A DNA stretch of 64,000 bases, taken from positions 124,001 through 188,000 of the forward strand of contig NZ_QAOV01000007.1 in NCBI RefSeq assembly GCF_003050925.1, in the 5' to 3' direction. The notes under the pieces were generated by a model, which was given only the letters and a program-made list of their open reading frames with translations, did no database searches and was not told the origin of the DNA. This stretch comes from Pseudomonas sp. GV085. Its GTDB lineage: Bacteria; Pseudomonadota; Gammaproteobacteria; Pseudomonadales; Pseudomonadaceae. The position numbers were made by a program, and so were the translations under genes. Numbering within the stretch: the first letter of the stretch is position 1; each line of letters opens with the position of its first letter. Below are positions 10,535 to 19,118 of the stretch, one piece after another.

Positions 10535-10861
10535 TTATCTCGGTGGTGTTCTATCCAACACCTTGCGCTTTTCAGTTTGTGCTCCCTCAAGCCCAGGTAT
10601 GACCCGGAAGCTATCTGTTGCGATCTCGTCAATTCGCCAGATCTTGGGCTTGAATACCTCGGGCACCGAGCTAAGGGTAAGAGTGGCATTGACGAAACGA
10701 TCACTCGTCTCGTTCAAGATGCGAAGCTGGCGAATCACAGGGATGGCGTTCTGGAAATCTGCAAGGTTCAGCTTCGCCACCAAGGTGGCAAGGATTTTTA
10801 CTTCTTTAGGCTGGACTTCTTCTTGGGGCGTGTGGGGCTGAACGATGTCATCCATGCGCAA
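10535..10861 (-). pseudogene. N-terminal stub of a DUF4011/DUF3320-type large helicase
   Basis: A frame of at most 108 codons. Its centre, ILATLVAKLNLADFQNAIPV, then IRQLRILNET..SDRFVNATLTLSS and KPKIWRIDEIA, matches my memory of the beta-rich N-terminal domain that starts the roughly 1500-2000-residue DUF4011/AAA/DUF3320 helicase-like proteins often found in defence islands. Nothing after residue ~90 continues the family, and the rest of the gene is absent. A Shine-Dalgarno-like AAGGATGG stands before the internal ATG at 10855, so the 5' end looks original. Most likely a deletion remnant. Family call from motif recall only. Confidence 0.45.
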
Positions 10862-11168
10862 CCATCCTTGTCGTGATCCCCAGGGGAGTGCCGGGAATGG
10901 CCGGCCAGGGGCCCCTCTTGAGCTGATGACGGGATGATAGTTCTTCTAGTGAGAGCCGGAATGTGCTTTGTAAAGCAGGCAAGCATCCATGATGAAAAGA
11001 AAACTTAAAGAGTTCAGCCAACATCTGCACGACTTAAATCCCTCTTGATTGAGCTAGAAGTAACCATCCAGCCGCCCCAGCGTTCTGATCCAACGCTTAG
11101 GGCGATGGTGTCCACCAAGTGGACACCATTTCTAGCCTATTAATCTGATCCCTCATGCAGCCAAAGCG
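10862..11168. other. Non-coding scar between helicase stub and intron remnant, with a perfect hairpin
   Basis: No gene is supported. The one clear structure is an 11-bp perfect inverted repeat, ATGGTGTCCAC at 11105-11115 and GTGGACACCAT at 11119-11129, separated by three bases. It lies just beyond the 3' end of the group II intron remnant and could be a terminator stem or part of the intron's original target. Confidence 0.4.
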
Positions 11169-11239
11169 ATCGCGGTAGGAATGGCAGTTACCTGCCACCC
11201 CCCACAGATCCGTGCGTGCGGAACTATCGCATACGGCTC
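11169..11239 (-). ncRNA. Domains V and VI of a group II intron (3' end of a truncated intron)
   Basis: On the minus strand, 11239-11207 reads GAGCCGTATGCGATAG..., closing with CGCACGGATC. This is the canonical catalytic domain V hairpin of bacterial group II introns. It is followed by a G-rich linker and a domain VI stem around GGCAGGTAACTGCC with an unpaired A, ending near CCGCGAT at about 11169. It directly follows the maturase fragment, as expected for the intron 3' end. The 5' part of the intron (domains I-III) is not present, so it cannot self-splice. Confidence 0.7.
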
Positions 11240-11244
11240 CTACC

Positions 11245-11610
11245 TCAGGTACGTGAGACGAAGCGTTCCTCAGGGTAAGGATGTGCATTTCTGGGTCTCG
11301 GTATATTGAGGTCTGCAAGGCGTCCATAGCGCGACCATTGGAGTCGGCTACGCTGGCTCCGCCGCTTGAGGGCTTGCCGCCATAGACGGCATACCACTAA
11401 CCGAAAACCGCCAAGACGTATCAGGTTTCCCGGCACTGCGTGGTAGTTGAAATATCCATTGACCACACGGGTAAGCCACTGACCCACGACTCGAACAGGC
11501 TCATGACGTCGGCGCTTTAACTCGTCCCGAATGGCAAGCAGCGTCGCACGCATCCGCTTCTTTACCGTCAGCCGAAAGATATGAAAACGCAGCAGTAACA
11601 GCAGCACCAC
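11245..11610 (-). pseudogene. C-terminal fragment of a group II intron reverse transcriptase/maturase
   Basis: The frame carries the maturase X and DNA-binding end of intron-encoded proteins: KKRMRATLLAIRDELKRRRH, VVGQWLTRVVNGYFNYHAVP, LWRQALKRRSQRSRLQW, then the terminal HPYPEERF motif. The reverse transcriptase domain is missing. Homology begins at about 11575, and the first dozen residues (MVLLLLLRFHIF) belong to other DNA fused upstream. The stop codon lies 5 nt before domain V, matching the normal intron layout. Confidence 0.8.
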
Positions 11611-11994
11611 CCAAGATGCTGGCTAACAAGGCCCATGAAAGCTGAGCGAGGCGCACAATAACCAGTAGGCCGGCAACGATAGCTGCTGGAATACTCGCTG
11701 CTACACAGGCGGCTCCACTTGTTCTACTTGTTGTTTAAGGCATCTCTTCAGCTTCCGCCTTCGGCACTTGTTTGGTGCGCACCTGATTCCACAATGAATG
11801 CCTCTTTCTGGTGCGCGAGCGAATGAATCACGACCATTGCAACTATTTAGATATAGTTACATATATCCCTATAAAGTCTTAATATTTTGAGAGACAATGT
11901 AGAAAATATTCATTTATTGGGCTTTTTTTCACTAGACATTCATTCCGGGACTCGCCTATATTTGGTCAGCCCTAAAGCCAAGGAAGTGCTTGAA
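11611..11994. other. Gap before the biosynthetic operon; promoter region and possible membrane-protein relic
   Basis: From about 11710 down to 11590 the minus strand has a short open stretch, GAACVAASIPAAIVAGLLVI followed by VRLAQLSWALLASILGGAA, that looks like two transmembrane helices cut by the intron fragment. I cannot name the family. From about 11830 to 11990 the DNA turns A/T-rich and should contain the promoter of the plus-strand cluster; TTGCAACTATTTAGATATAG near 11839 is a poor candidate. No other gene is seen. Confidence 0.35.
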
Positions 11995-12408
11995 ATGAGT
12001 GTTCGGCAATTGCATTCTTCCAACTCAAAATGGGAAGCGGTGTTCGGCTTTTCCCGTGCAGTCGAAGTTGATGACACACTGTACATATCCAAGACAGGTG
12101 CTCTGAATTCCAATGGAGAAATAACGGCGACAAGTGTTGCCGAACAAACTCGCATCGTACTTGAAAACATCTCACGAGTTCTCGAACAGGCCAACTTCAA
12201 ACTTGATGATGTCATACAGAGCCGCATGTATCTGACCGAAATCGATCAATGGCAAGAGGCGGCAACTGTACACGGAGAGTACTTCAACGAAATCCGCCCG
12301 GCCTTCACCCTCCTTCACGTGCTGCCCTTCCCCGAGCGGAAGATGATCGTCGCCATGGAAGTGGTGGCACGCCGTCAAAAGACAGTCGATATCCCGGAGT
12401 CGGCATGA
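11995..12408 (+). CDS. RidA/YjgF/UK114-family protein, first gene of the biosynthetic operon
   Basis: 137 residues from the ATG at 11995, which has AAGGAAG upstream; an in-frame extension to 11887 is A/T-rich and unlike the family. It shows RidA features: LYISKTGALNSNGE in place of the usual SGQ loop, QTRIVLENISRVLEQA and a late arginine after DVIQSRMYLTEI. RidA proteins hydrolyse reactive enamine/imine intermediates made by PLP enzymes, and many cluster-encoded members act on pathway intermediates. Its place beside an aminotransferase gene fits that. The stop overlaps the start of the MFS gene (ATGA). Confidence 0.8.
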   Translation: MSVRQLHSSNSKWEAVFGFSRAVEVDDTLYISKTGALNSNGEITATSVAEQTRIVLENISRVLEQANFKLDDVIQSRMYLTEIDQWQEAATVHGEYFNEIRPAFTLLHVLPFPERKMIVAMEVVARRQKTVDIPESA

Positions 12409-13583
12409 GTATCCGCCTATCGCCCTTTTTTACCGTCTTCGCCAGTATTGCCGCAGGAACGGCCATGGCCAGCAATTATTTGCTGCAACCGGTATTGCCC
12501 GCCGTCGCCAATACCCTGCGCATTGACCTGTCCAGCGCCGGTCTCATCGCAGCCAGCACCCAGATCGGCTACATGCTCGGCATCTTGCTGATCGTTCCGC
12601 TGGGGGATGTGTTCAACAAGCGCACCCAGATCATCTGGCAGTTCCTGGTACTTGGCGCGGCGATCTGGCTGGCCACACTGTGTACGTCCCCCGCTCTGTT
12701 CTTCGTCACCTGCATCGTGATCGGCGTGATGGCGACCAATGCGATTCAGCTCAATGCACTGGGATTCCAGTTGAGCGAACGGGGCAGCACGGTTGGCACT
12801 ATCACCATGGGGATCAGCGCAGGCATCCTGCTTGCCAGGTTCGTGGGCGGAGCGATCGCCCAGGCCTGGGGCTGGCAGCACATGCTGATGTGCATCTCGG
12901 CGTTGATGCTGGCATTGGCGGTCGTGGGGTGGCTGGTAATGCCTTCTTCCCCGGCCCTGCACAAAACGTCCTACCGCCAGGTGCTCGGGAAATTGCCGGG
13001 GCTTCTTGGGCGATACCCCGTCCTGAGGGAGTCGGTCATGGTGGGCGGGGCATGGTTCTTTGTCTTCAGCATGCTGTGGGTGGCCTTGATGCTGCATTTG
13101 CAGGCCGCCCCCATCAGCCTTGACCCTACGACCACCGGACTGTTCGGCCTAGCTGGGATTGCCGGATTACTGATGTCCCGCTACGCAGGAGCCCTGGCAG
13201 ACCGGATCGGCAGTCGCGCCGTCATCGCCTTGGGCCTGCTGCTGGTGCTTGCAGGAGTGGTCATCCTGTACTTGTTCCCCCATTCCATTGTCGGGCTGGT
13301 GATTGGAGTCATTCTGTTCGATCTGGGCTGCTTTTCAGCCCAAGTGGCGAACCAGACCCGCGCGCTTCGGCTTGACCCCGGCCTGCGCAGTAGTCTGTTT
13401 GCGGTGTACATGCTCTGTTATTACGGCTGCGGTGCCCTGGGTTCACTGTCTGCCGGTTACATCTACCAGCAATCAGGTTGGCAAGGCATTTGTATAAGTG
13501 CATTCATCGTAACGACCCTGGGTCTGGTAATAACCTGGAAGAATAGTAAGAACGCCGCGTTCGACATACAGACAGTTAAATAA
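12405..13583 (+). CDS. MFS exporter
   Basis: 392 residues with about 12 hydrophobic segments. The N-terminal domain has FFTVFASIAAGTAMASNYLL and the MFS loop GDVFNKRTQ after helix 2; the second half has YAGALADRIGSRAVIALGLL. It resembles the drug/metabolite exporter branch of the major facilitator superfamily. The ATG overlaps the ridA stop, so it is co-translated. In this setting it most likely exports the cluster product. The substrate cannot be read from sequence. Confidence 0.85.
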   Translation: MSIRLSPFFTVFASIAAGTAMASNYLLQPVLPAVANTLRIDLSSAGLIAASTQIGYMLGILLIVPLGDVFNKRTQIIWQFLVLGAAIWLATLCTSPALFFVTCIVIGVMATNAIQLNALGFQLSERGSTVGTITMGISAGILLARFVGGAIAQAWGWQHMLMCISALMLALAVVGWLVMPSSPALHKTSYRQVLGKLPGLLGRYPVLRESVMVGGAWFFVFSMLWVALMLHLQAAPISLDPTTTGLFGLAGIAGLLMSRYAGALADRIGSRAVIALGLLLVLAGVVILYLFPHSIVGLVIGVILFDLGCFSAQVANQTRALRLDPGLRSSLFAVYMLCYYGCGALGSLSAGYIYQQSGWQGICISAFIVTTLGLVITWKNSKNAAFDIQTVK

Positions 13584-13694
13584 GAATCCGCGCCAGTAAC
13601 CAGCTAAATCCCTGCCACTAATTCATTAACTTACCGGACGGCAAGTTATGCGTCTGGTGGTGCCCGCGCACTCGCACTGCTGGAGATGACTGTT

Positions 13695-14951
13695 ATGTTC
13701 ACCCTGCAATTATTAGCGATTCTTCTTGTCGGCCAGCTGTTAGGTGGTTTGGCGCAACGCATAGGTCAATGCAGGGTGGTGGGAGAAATCACCGCAGGCA
13801 TCCTGCTTGGCCCCACTTTTCTGCAACCGTTACTTCAAACACTGGGCGTACAGTCTTCCCTGTTTGCCGCCGAAAATATTGGCTGGATCAGTACGCTGGC
13901 TGAACTTGCACTGGTCTTGTTGATGTTTGAAGTCGGCATGCATATTTCTCCGACCGACAGTCTTCGCTCTCATCAGGAAAACAAATCTGCTCTCAGAGTT
14001 GCCGTTGCTGGCCTCGTACTACCCTTCATAACGGGCGTCGTTGTGGCCTGGTACGCGCACCCGGTACTGGCATCCGGTTTCGACAAGTTCTCCTTTATTG
14101 TCTTTTGCGGCATTGCGCTGGCCGTCTCCGCGCTCCCCGTCATGATCCGCATCGTTGAAGACCTGGGAATCAACGATCTGCCTGCCGTGGCTGTCACGCT
14201 TCGCGCCGCAGTATTGACTGACATTGCAGGCTGGCTCGCCTTGGGCGCGGTCATCGTGTTCGCCGCGTTCCGCTACGACTTGAAACTGGTCGCGCTGTTC
14301 GGGTTCTGCCTGCTGTTGGGGGTGGCGAGTTACATCGTCCTATCATTGCAGTGGATCGAGCGCAGTCTGGCTAGGATCGACGCTTCCGAGTACCCGCGAC
14401 ACCTACCCTGGGTGCTGTGTTACCTGCTGGCAAGCGCCTGGGTGACCCTGCATCTGCAACTTCATGCCGGAATCGGTGCCCTGCTGGCGGGCGCCATGAT
14501 CAGCCGCGCGCCTGGTTTTGCCAGTTACTGGAACCGGCAGATCGGCGGCTTCCTGAGGTTATTTCTGCTGCCGATCTTCTTTGCCAGCGCCGGACTAAAG
14601 ACCTCCCTGACCACTGTCAGCAATGCCGTGGAGCTCCAATGGTTGCTGATTTTTTTGGTCGCGGCCTTTGTCAGCAAGTTTCTCGGTGCTTACATCGGCG
14701 CTCGCCGCAGCGGCTTCTCTACCCGGGATTCGACATTGACCGGTGCATTGATGAACACCCGCGGCCTGATGGAGCTGGTTGTGCTGTCCATCGGACTGGA
14801 GCTGCACCTCATTTCCCCGACCGTTTACAGCTTGCTGGTGACCGTGGCGCTGATCGTCACGGCAACGACCACGCCTCTGGTTCGTCGACTGACGCAACGC
14901 AACACCCAGGTATTTGCCCGGCCCGCCATCGCGGAAAAAAACTTCAATTGA
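13695..14951 (+). CDS. CPA2-type cation/proton antiporter (KefB/Na+:H+ family)
   Basis: 418 residues from the ATG at 13695 (GGAG nine bases upstream); the ATG at 13686 lies inside the spacer. It is a polytopic membrane protein with GEITAGILLGPTFLQ, LALVLLMFEVGMHI and MNTRGLMELVVLSIGLEL, all CPA2 exchanger signatures. There is no C-terminal TrkA-N domain. Antiporters of this type occur in several antibiotic clusters, where they may help self-protection or ion balance. Here it stands between the exporter and the carrier-protein gene, 111 bp after the former and 25 bp before the latter. Confidence 0.85.
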   Translation: MFTLQLLAILLVGQLLGGLAQRIGQCRVVGEITAGILLGPTFLQPLLQTLGVQSSLFAAENIGWISTLAELALVLLMFEVGMHISPTDSLRSHQENKSALRVAVAGLVLPFITGVVVAWYAHPVLASGFDKFSFIVFCGIALAVSALPVMIRIVEDLGINDLPAVAVTLRAAVLTDIAGWLALGAVIVFAAFRYDLKLVALFGFCLLLGVASYIVLSLQWIERSLARIDASEYPRHLPWVLCYLLASAWVTLHLQLHAGIGALLAGAMISRAPGFASYWNRQIGGFLRLFLLPIFFASAGLKTSLTTVSNAVELQWLLIFLVAAFVSKFLGAYIGARRSGFSTRDSTLTGALMNTRGLMELVVLSIGLELHLISPTVYSLLVTVALIVTATTTPLVRRLTQRNTQVFARPAIAEKNFN

Positions 14952-14976
14952 TGCAATGACCCTTGTGGAGCTAAAC

Positions 14977-15252
14977 ATGACTCAGCTGAATGCAATTCTT
15001 GTAGCCAATAAGATCAAGGAAATCATCTCCGAGCGTCTTGACCTGGACATTCCGATTGCGGGAATCAACGAGACGGCGGGGCTGGCATCGGAAGTGGGTG
15101 TCGACTCCATTGGCTTTATCGAACTCAAGTTCCAGTGCGAAGAGGAGTTCAAGATCCAGATCGATGAAGAAGAGTTTGTTCCCGAGCACTTCTTCAGCGT
15201 GCACACGCTGTCCAGCCTGATCATTGAAAAGTCCGGGGCGTTGCAACGATGA
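14977..15252 (+). CDS. Discrete acyl carrier protein
   Basis: 91 residues. The phosphopantetheine serine is Ser44 in GVDSIGFIEL, the canonical DSxxxxEL site. The protein is acidic (QCEEEFKIQIDEEEFVPEHF). The start at 14977 has GGAG six bases upstream; earlier in-frame ATGs lack a site. The stop codon overlaps the start of the ligase gene, so carrier and ligase are coupled and probably partners: the ligase loads the carrier. Substrates then stay tethered for the halogenase, ketosynthase and transglutaminase-like enzyme. Confidence 0.92.
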   Translation: MTQLNAILVANKIKEIISERLDLDIPIAGINETAGLASEVGVDSIGFIELKFQCEEEFKIQIDEEEFVPEHFFSVHTLSSLIIEKSGALQR

Positions 15253-16688
15253 AAAGCCTCACCAATATCGGGCAAAGGGAAGACTTCATTTCTCCCGGCC
15301 AACTGGAAAACATTTCCACCACCGCCAGCGTGGGCGAGCGAACCGATGTAGCCCGGCTTTACCGGCAATACATCGCCTACTGGCTGGATCAATCGCTGCC
15401 GGCGGGACAAGTGGTGTTGATCGCCGTCCCCAACAGCCCCGATCTACTGGCCATGTTCGCCGCCGTCTTGAACAGCAACCACGTTCCGGCCTTGATCGCA
15501 CCCACGACCCCCGGGGATCGGGTCATGCAGATGGTACGGGATTTCGGTGCCGGCGCGCTGATCCGTTCGGCCACTCACGACGCGACCTGGGAAAGTTACG
15601 GGGTGCAGAACGTGCAAGACCTGGGGCGCTGGCAGGTGGGCCGGGTGCAGAATGCACCGTTGCCAATCACACAACCGGGCCAGGTCGTCATCGCCACTTC
15701 AGGTACGTCACGGGCCTTCAGCAGCGGGTGCGTCCACTGGTTCAGCGCCTTGCAAAACAACGCGCTGCGCCATGCCCGCAGCATCGGCCTCGGCCGAACC
15801 GACCGCATTCTGGTCAACCTGCCGATGTACTACTCCACGGCACTGGTCGCCCAGACGATTGCGGCACTGGAGCTCGGCGCCCACCTTGTCATCAGCGGCC
15901 CTCCGTTTCTTGTGCCCACCTACCTGGAGGACATCCACGAGCATCGCATCACGGCCAGCTCCGTGACGCCGGTGCTGCTGCGACAGATCAATGCCCATTC
16001 ACAGTCGCTTCCGGGGTGCCTGCGCCTGCTGACTGTGGGGGGCGATCTGGCAGCCGCGACGGAAGTGAACCAATGCCTGACCGCCAATCCAGGGCTGGAG
16101 CTGTACCTGACTTACGGCATCAGCGAGGCCGGTCCGCGGGTGTCGACCTGCGCGGCGCATCGGGCATCACCCCAGCAACTGAGTTCAGTCGGGCTGCCCT
16201 TGGAGGGCACTCAGGTCATGATTCTGCGGCCGAGCCCGGACAGCGCCGAAGGCGAGTTGCTGGTGAGTTCGGACACGTTGCTGACCAGAAAGATAGGCCA
16301 GGACAGCCACACTCCGATCATCGAGTTGAACGGCAAGCGCTGGCTGAAAACAGGCGACATCTTCAGCCAGGATCACGACGGTTATCTGTACTTCAAAGGT
16401 CGTCACTCCGACTTCATCGTCATCCGTGACGAGAAAGTGAACCTGGGTGCGATCAAACAGATGTGCAAGCGCGTGCCCGGTGTCCTGGCGTGCAGAACCG
16501 AAGTGGTGAGCGACTCGTCCGTTCCGGCGGGATTTCAGTTGGAACTGACCGTTGATCGTGACGTAGTTCAGGAAAACGAGGGTGACTACTTCAAGACCCG
16601 CCTTTTGAAACAACTCAAACATTACGAGCGGCCGCTGGCGATAGCGCTGCTGCATCGCGATGCCTTGAGCATGACGAACCACAAGTAA
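15249..16688 (+). CDS. AMP-dependent acyl/aryl ligase that probably loads the ACP
   Basis: 479 residues of the ANL superfamily. Core motifs: A3-like VIATSGTSRAFSSG, A5 YLTYGISEAGPR, A7 RWLKTGDIF, A8 KGRHSDFIVIRDEKV. The C-terminal catalytic lysine appears to be the very last residue (SMTNHK), where the usual motif is PRTxxGK. The P-loop lacks the usual lysine (TSGTTGxPKG). These departures resemble standalone ligases of carrier-protein pathways more than CoA ligases. No CoA-specific feature is visible. The start overlaps the ACP stop. Confidence 0.82.
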   Translation: MKSLTNIGQREDFISPGQLENISTTASVGERTDVARLYRQYIAYWLDQSLPAGQVVLIAVPNSPDLLAMFAAVLNSNHVPALIAPTTPGDRVMQMVRDFGAGALIRSATHDATWESYGVQNVQDLGRWQVGRVQNAPLPITQPGQVVIATSGTSRAFSSGCVHWFSALQNNALRHARSIGLGRTDRILVNLPMYYSTALVAQTIAALELGAHLVISGPPFLVPTYLEDIHEHRITASSVTPVLLRQINAHSQSLPGCLRLLTVGGDLAAATEVNQCLTANPGLELYLTYGISEAGPRVSTCAAHRASPQQLSSVGLPLEGTQVMILRPSPDSAEGELLVSSDTLLTRKIGQDSHTPIIELNGKRWLKTGDIFSQDHDGYLYFKGRHSDFIVIRDEKVNLGAIKQMCKRVPGVLACRTEVVSDSSVPAGFQLELTVDRDVVQENEGDYFKTRLLKQLKHYERPLAIALLHRDALSMTNHK

Positions 16689-16697
16689 GGAACCTTC

Positions 16698-17387
16698 ATG
16701 AACAGTCATACCCGTTCATTGGCTCAACAGATCATCGCGCAGCACGGACTTGGCTCGATTGAAGACATCATGGCCAGCGTTCCCTTGACCCTGTGTCACG
16801 TTCTGCAAGAGCCGGATGTGTTCAAGACGTATTCCCCCGAGATCGTTCGCCTGAAGTACCCCAAGGATGAATGGTCGCTTCATATAACGCGCTATGAGCA
16901 TTATCGGGACAACATCATTGCGGCGTTGAGCGTTGATGACTACTTGCAGGCGATGCTTGACCCCGGCAGTCGCCTGCCCTGCTTCTGTTCGCAAATGGCG
17001 GATGTCGCCGGGACATTGCTGCATGTCATGACCGGCGAACGCGTTTATGCCGTGCGCAACATCTTCGTGAACTATCTGTACCTGCCCCAGCGCTGGCATT
17101 GCATCAATGCCGTCGTGAGGGAACAGCGCATCCGTTACTTCGATGTGTCTGCCTACGCCCAGGTACTGGACAAGCCCAACCGCAAAGTTGTCCATCCAGC
17201 CGAACTGGACGGTTTCAATGCCGCCGATATCGCTACGCCGTTCATTTATAGCGAACGCTGGCTGCAGAAAGAACCTTTTGTTCGCCATATCGAGCTCAAG
17301 GGGCTCGTGATCGAAGACAACTTTCATCCATCACCGGTGAGCGGTAAACCGCTCGACGAGTTTCAACGGGTCTTCGATTTCAGTTAG
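16698..17387 (+). CDS. Transglutaminase-like protein, candidate acyl-transfer or release enzyme
   Basis: 229 residues. I do not recognise a named family for the full length. However, CFCSQMADVAGTLLHVMTGE (Cys95/Cys97), RWHCINAVV (His134) and IRYFDVSAY (Asp149) have the spacing and surroundings of the Cys-His-Asp triad in transglutaminase-fold proteins. Such proteins serve as amide-forming enzymes on carrier-bound substrates in some pathways (AdmF of andrimid). It lies between ligase and ketosynthase genes with a GGAA ribosome site 10 nt after the ligase stop. The triad reading is mine and untested; a structure prediction would settle it. Confidence 0.5.
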   Translation: MNSHTRSLAQQIIAQHGLGSIEDIMASVPLTLCHVLQEPDVFKTYSPEIVRLKYPKDEWSLHITRYEHYRDNIIAALSVDDYLQAMLDPGSRLPCFCSQMADVAGTLLHVMTGERVYAVRNIFVNYLYLPQRWHCINAVVREQRIRYFDVSAYAQVLDKPNRKVVHPAELDGFNAADIATPFIYSERWLQKEPFVRHIELKGLVIEDNFHPSPVSGKPLDEFQRVFDFS

Positions 17388-17446
17388 TTGTCCGGCATCG
17401 ACGCTGGCAACGCTTTATTCCTATGCAAATGTTTGAGGTGGCGATC

Positions 17447-18571
17447 ATGGATATCCGATCAAATGTCGTCGTTGTGACAGGCCTGGGATGGAACACTGCA
17501 TTAGGCTATGACGTGAATGCTGTGGTTTCCCGTCTACTCGATGGAGAGTCAGGCATACGGCAATTGCCCAGTGAGTTGCGGCTCAAAAACGACCGCGCTG
17601 CCTACTTAGAGGACGTCGACAGCCCCGACCGCAAGGCGCGGCTGATCAAACTCACCGCGCAATGCGTCAAATCCGCACTGGCCGATGCGAAGGTCGATGT
17701 GCAAACACCGAACCCACACGCATTCCTGATCATAGGTACGAGCCTGGGCTACCGCCTCGACAGCGAGGCGCATCACCAGGATCCTTTGAACCAATGGACC
17801 GATGAAGTCGGCGCTCGGGTCGGCATGACTCCGCTGGCGTTGTCGACGGCGTGTTCATCGGGCTCGGATGCCATTCTGATTGGCGCGCACCTGATCCGCT
17901 CCGGGCAGGCCGACCTGTGCGTTTGCGGGGGCGCCGATGTGCTGGGGGATGCCAAGCGGCTGGCACACACCGCACTGGGCACGCTGTCATCTACCACCTT
18001 GAAGTCCTTCGACCAAAGCCACGACGGCACCCTTCTCGGCGAGGGCGCGGGGTTTGTCGTGCTGCAGCGCGAAGGCCTGGAGAGACACAAGCCCTATGCC
18101 TATCTGGTCGGATGCGGCGCCTCCAACGATGCCGCCGGCCTGACCGCGCCGGACGAAACGGGGGCCGGCATTCGTCTGGCGCTGGATCGCGCGCTGGCCG
18201 AGGCCGACCTGAGCCGCAACCAGATCGGTCTCATCAATGCCCATGGTTCGGGCACCTATACGAACGACCGCGTCGAAAGTGCCGCTTACAACGAGTACTT
18301 CGGCGACTACCACCCCCTGGTCTTCGCGACCAAGGGCGCCTTCGGGCACACCCTGGGGGCCACCGGTGCCATTGAAGCCATCGCCCTGATCAAAGCCTTG
18401 CAGACCCAGCGTGTTCCGCCAGTCTTCGGCCTGCAGCAGCCGCTGCCGAATCTGGAGTTCGATCTGCCGATCCGGGAGCCGGCCTGTACCCGCAGCAAAG
18501 TGGGCCTGAGCCTGACCATTGGGTTCGGCGGTTTCAACACCGCTCTGGTTTTCCAGCGCTTTGACCAATAA
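17447..18571 (+). CDS. Beta-ketoacyl synthase (FabF-like)
   Basis: 374 residues from the ATG at 17447 (GAGGTGG six bases before); the frame also opens at 17423. Active-site residues are complete: Cys136 in STACSSGSDA, His266 in INAHGSGT, and Lys296/His301 in TKGAFGHTLGATGA. A short version of the condensing-enzyme fold, like KS-alpha proteins of aryl polyene and type II polyketide systems. It should condense a carrier-bound starter with malonyl-ACP. No malonyl transferase is in the window, so the housekeeping FabD may supply it. Confidence 0.88.
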   Translation: MDIRSNVVVVTGLGWNTALGYDVNAVVSRLLDGESGIRQLPSELRLKNDRAAYLEDVDSPDRKARLIKLTAQCVKSALADAKVDVQTPNPHAFLIIGTSLGYRLDSEAHHQDPLNQWTDEVGARVGMTPLALSTACSSGSDAILIGAHLIRSGQADLCVCGGADVLGDAKRLAHTALGTLSSTTLKSFDQSHDGTLLGEGAGFVVLQREGLERHKPYAYLVGCGASNDAAGLTAPDETGAGIRLALDRALAEADLSRNQIGLINAHGSGTYTNDRVESAAYNEYFGDYHPLVFATKGAFGHTLGATGAIEAIALIKALQTQRVPPVFGLQQPLPNLEFDLPIREPACTRSKVGLSLTIGFGGFNTALVFQRFDQ

Positions 18572-18590
18572 GGCCGCCTGAGGAGCTGAG

Positions 18591-19082
18591 ATGAAAACAA
18601 TCGACAACAGCAATGCCAGTTCGCTGACCTATTCGGATCTCGACGAATCCTTGCGTCGGGGCCTCAAGAGTGCCGACCCCCTGGTCTTCAGCGTGCTGGA
18701 AAGCGTCGACGCCTTGCAGCGACGCCACCAGGACGTGCTGCACGCCCATCGGGGCAATGTCGGGATGATCCAGTATGGCAGCGCGTTTCCGAGTCATCTG
18801 ACAGCAAAGATCGTAGGCGACGTCCAAGCGCGCAGCCGTGTGTCGCCGATCGACTTCATCAACGCCAATGCCGGCGCCCCGCTCTCCGTTTGCTGTACCC
18901 GGTACGGTTTCCAAGGGCCGACGCTGGTACTCACGATGCCTGGCGCCACTGCCAGGCCCATCGCTGAGAGCCTGGCACACCACTGGCTGCAAAGCGGTCA
19001 GGCCGATTACCTCTTTTTGTGTCGCGCTGATTTCGGGGTCGATCGTGCGATCGATGTCGAAACCCGGCTTGTTTGTTTGTGA
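18591..19082 (+). CDS. Half-length inactive ketosynthase-like protein (CLF-like partner)
   Basis: 163 residues, matching only the N-terminal half of a condensing enzyme: SPIDFINANAGAPLSVCCTR, then GPTLVLTMPGATARPIAESL, HWLQSGQADYLFLCRAD. At the nucleophile position there is no cysteine (TMPGATA), and the His/Lys half is absent. A GAGGAG site 5 nt before the ATG and a clean stop argue that it is expressed, not decayed. It may pair with the preceding ketosynthase like a chain-length factor, as the short ApeC-type proteins do in aryl polyene clusters. Confidence 0.7.
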   Translation: MKTIDNSNASSLTYSDLDESLRRGLKSADPLVFSVLESVDALQRRHQDVLHAHRGNVGMIQYGSAFPSHLTAKIVGDVQARSRVSPIDFINANAGAPLSVCCTRYGFQGPTLVLTMPGATARPIAESLAHHWLQSGQADYLFLCRADFGVDRAIDVETRLVCL

Positions 19083-19118
19083 CTGTCCCTATTCGCCCTC
19101 CACGTTGAGAAATCGAAA

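Noticed and set aside
15224..16429. 401-codon plus-strand frame inside the ligase gene
   Set aside because: Another frame of the ligase gene, Arg/Gly/Pro-rich, no domain.
18591..19082. Second ketosynthase-like gene as a simple pseudogene
   Set aside because: It has a strong GAGGAG site, a proper stop and sits within a compact operon, so expression as a short partner is more likely than decay.
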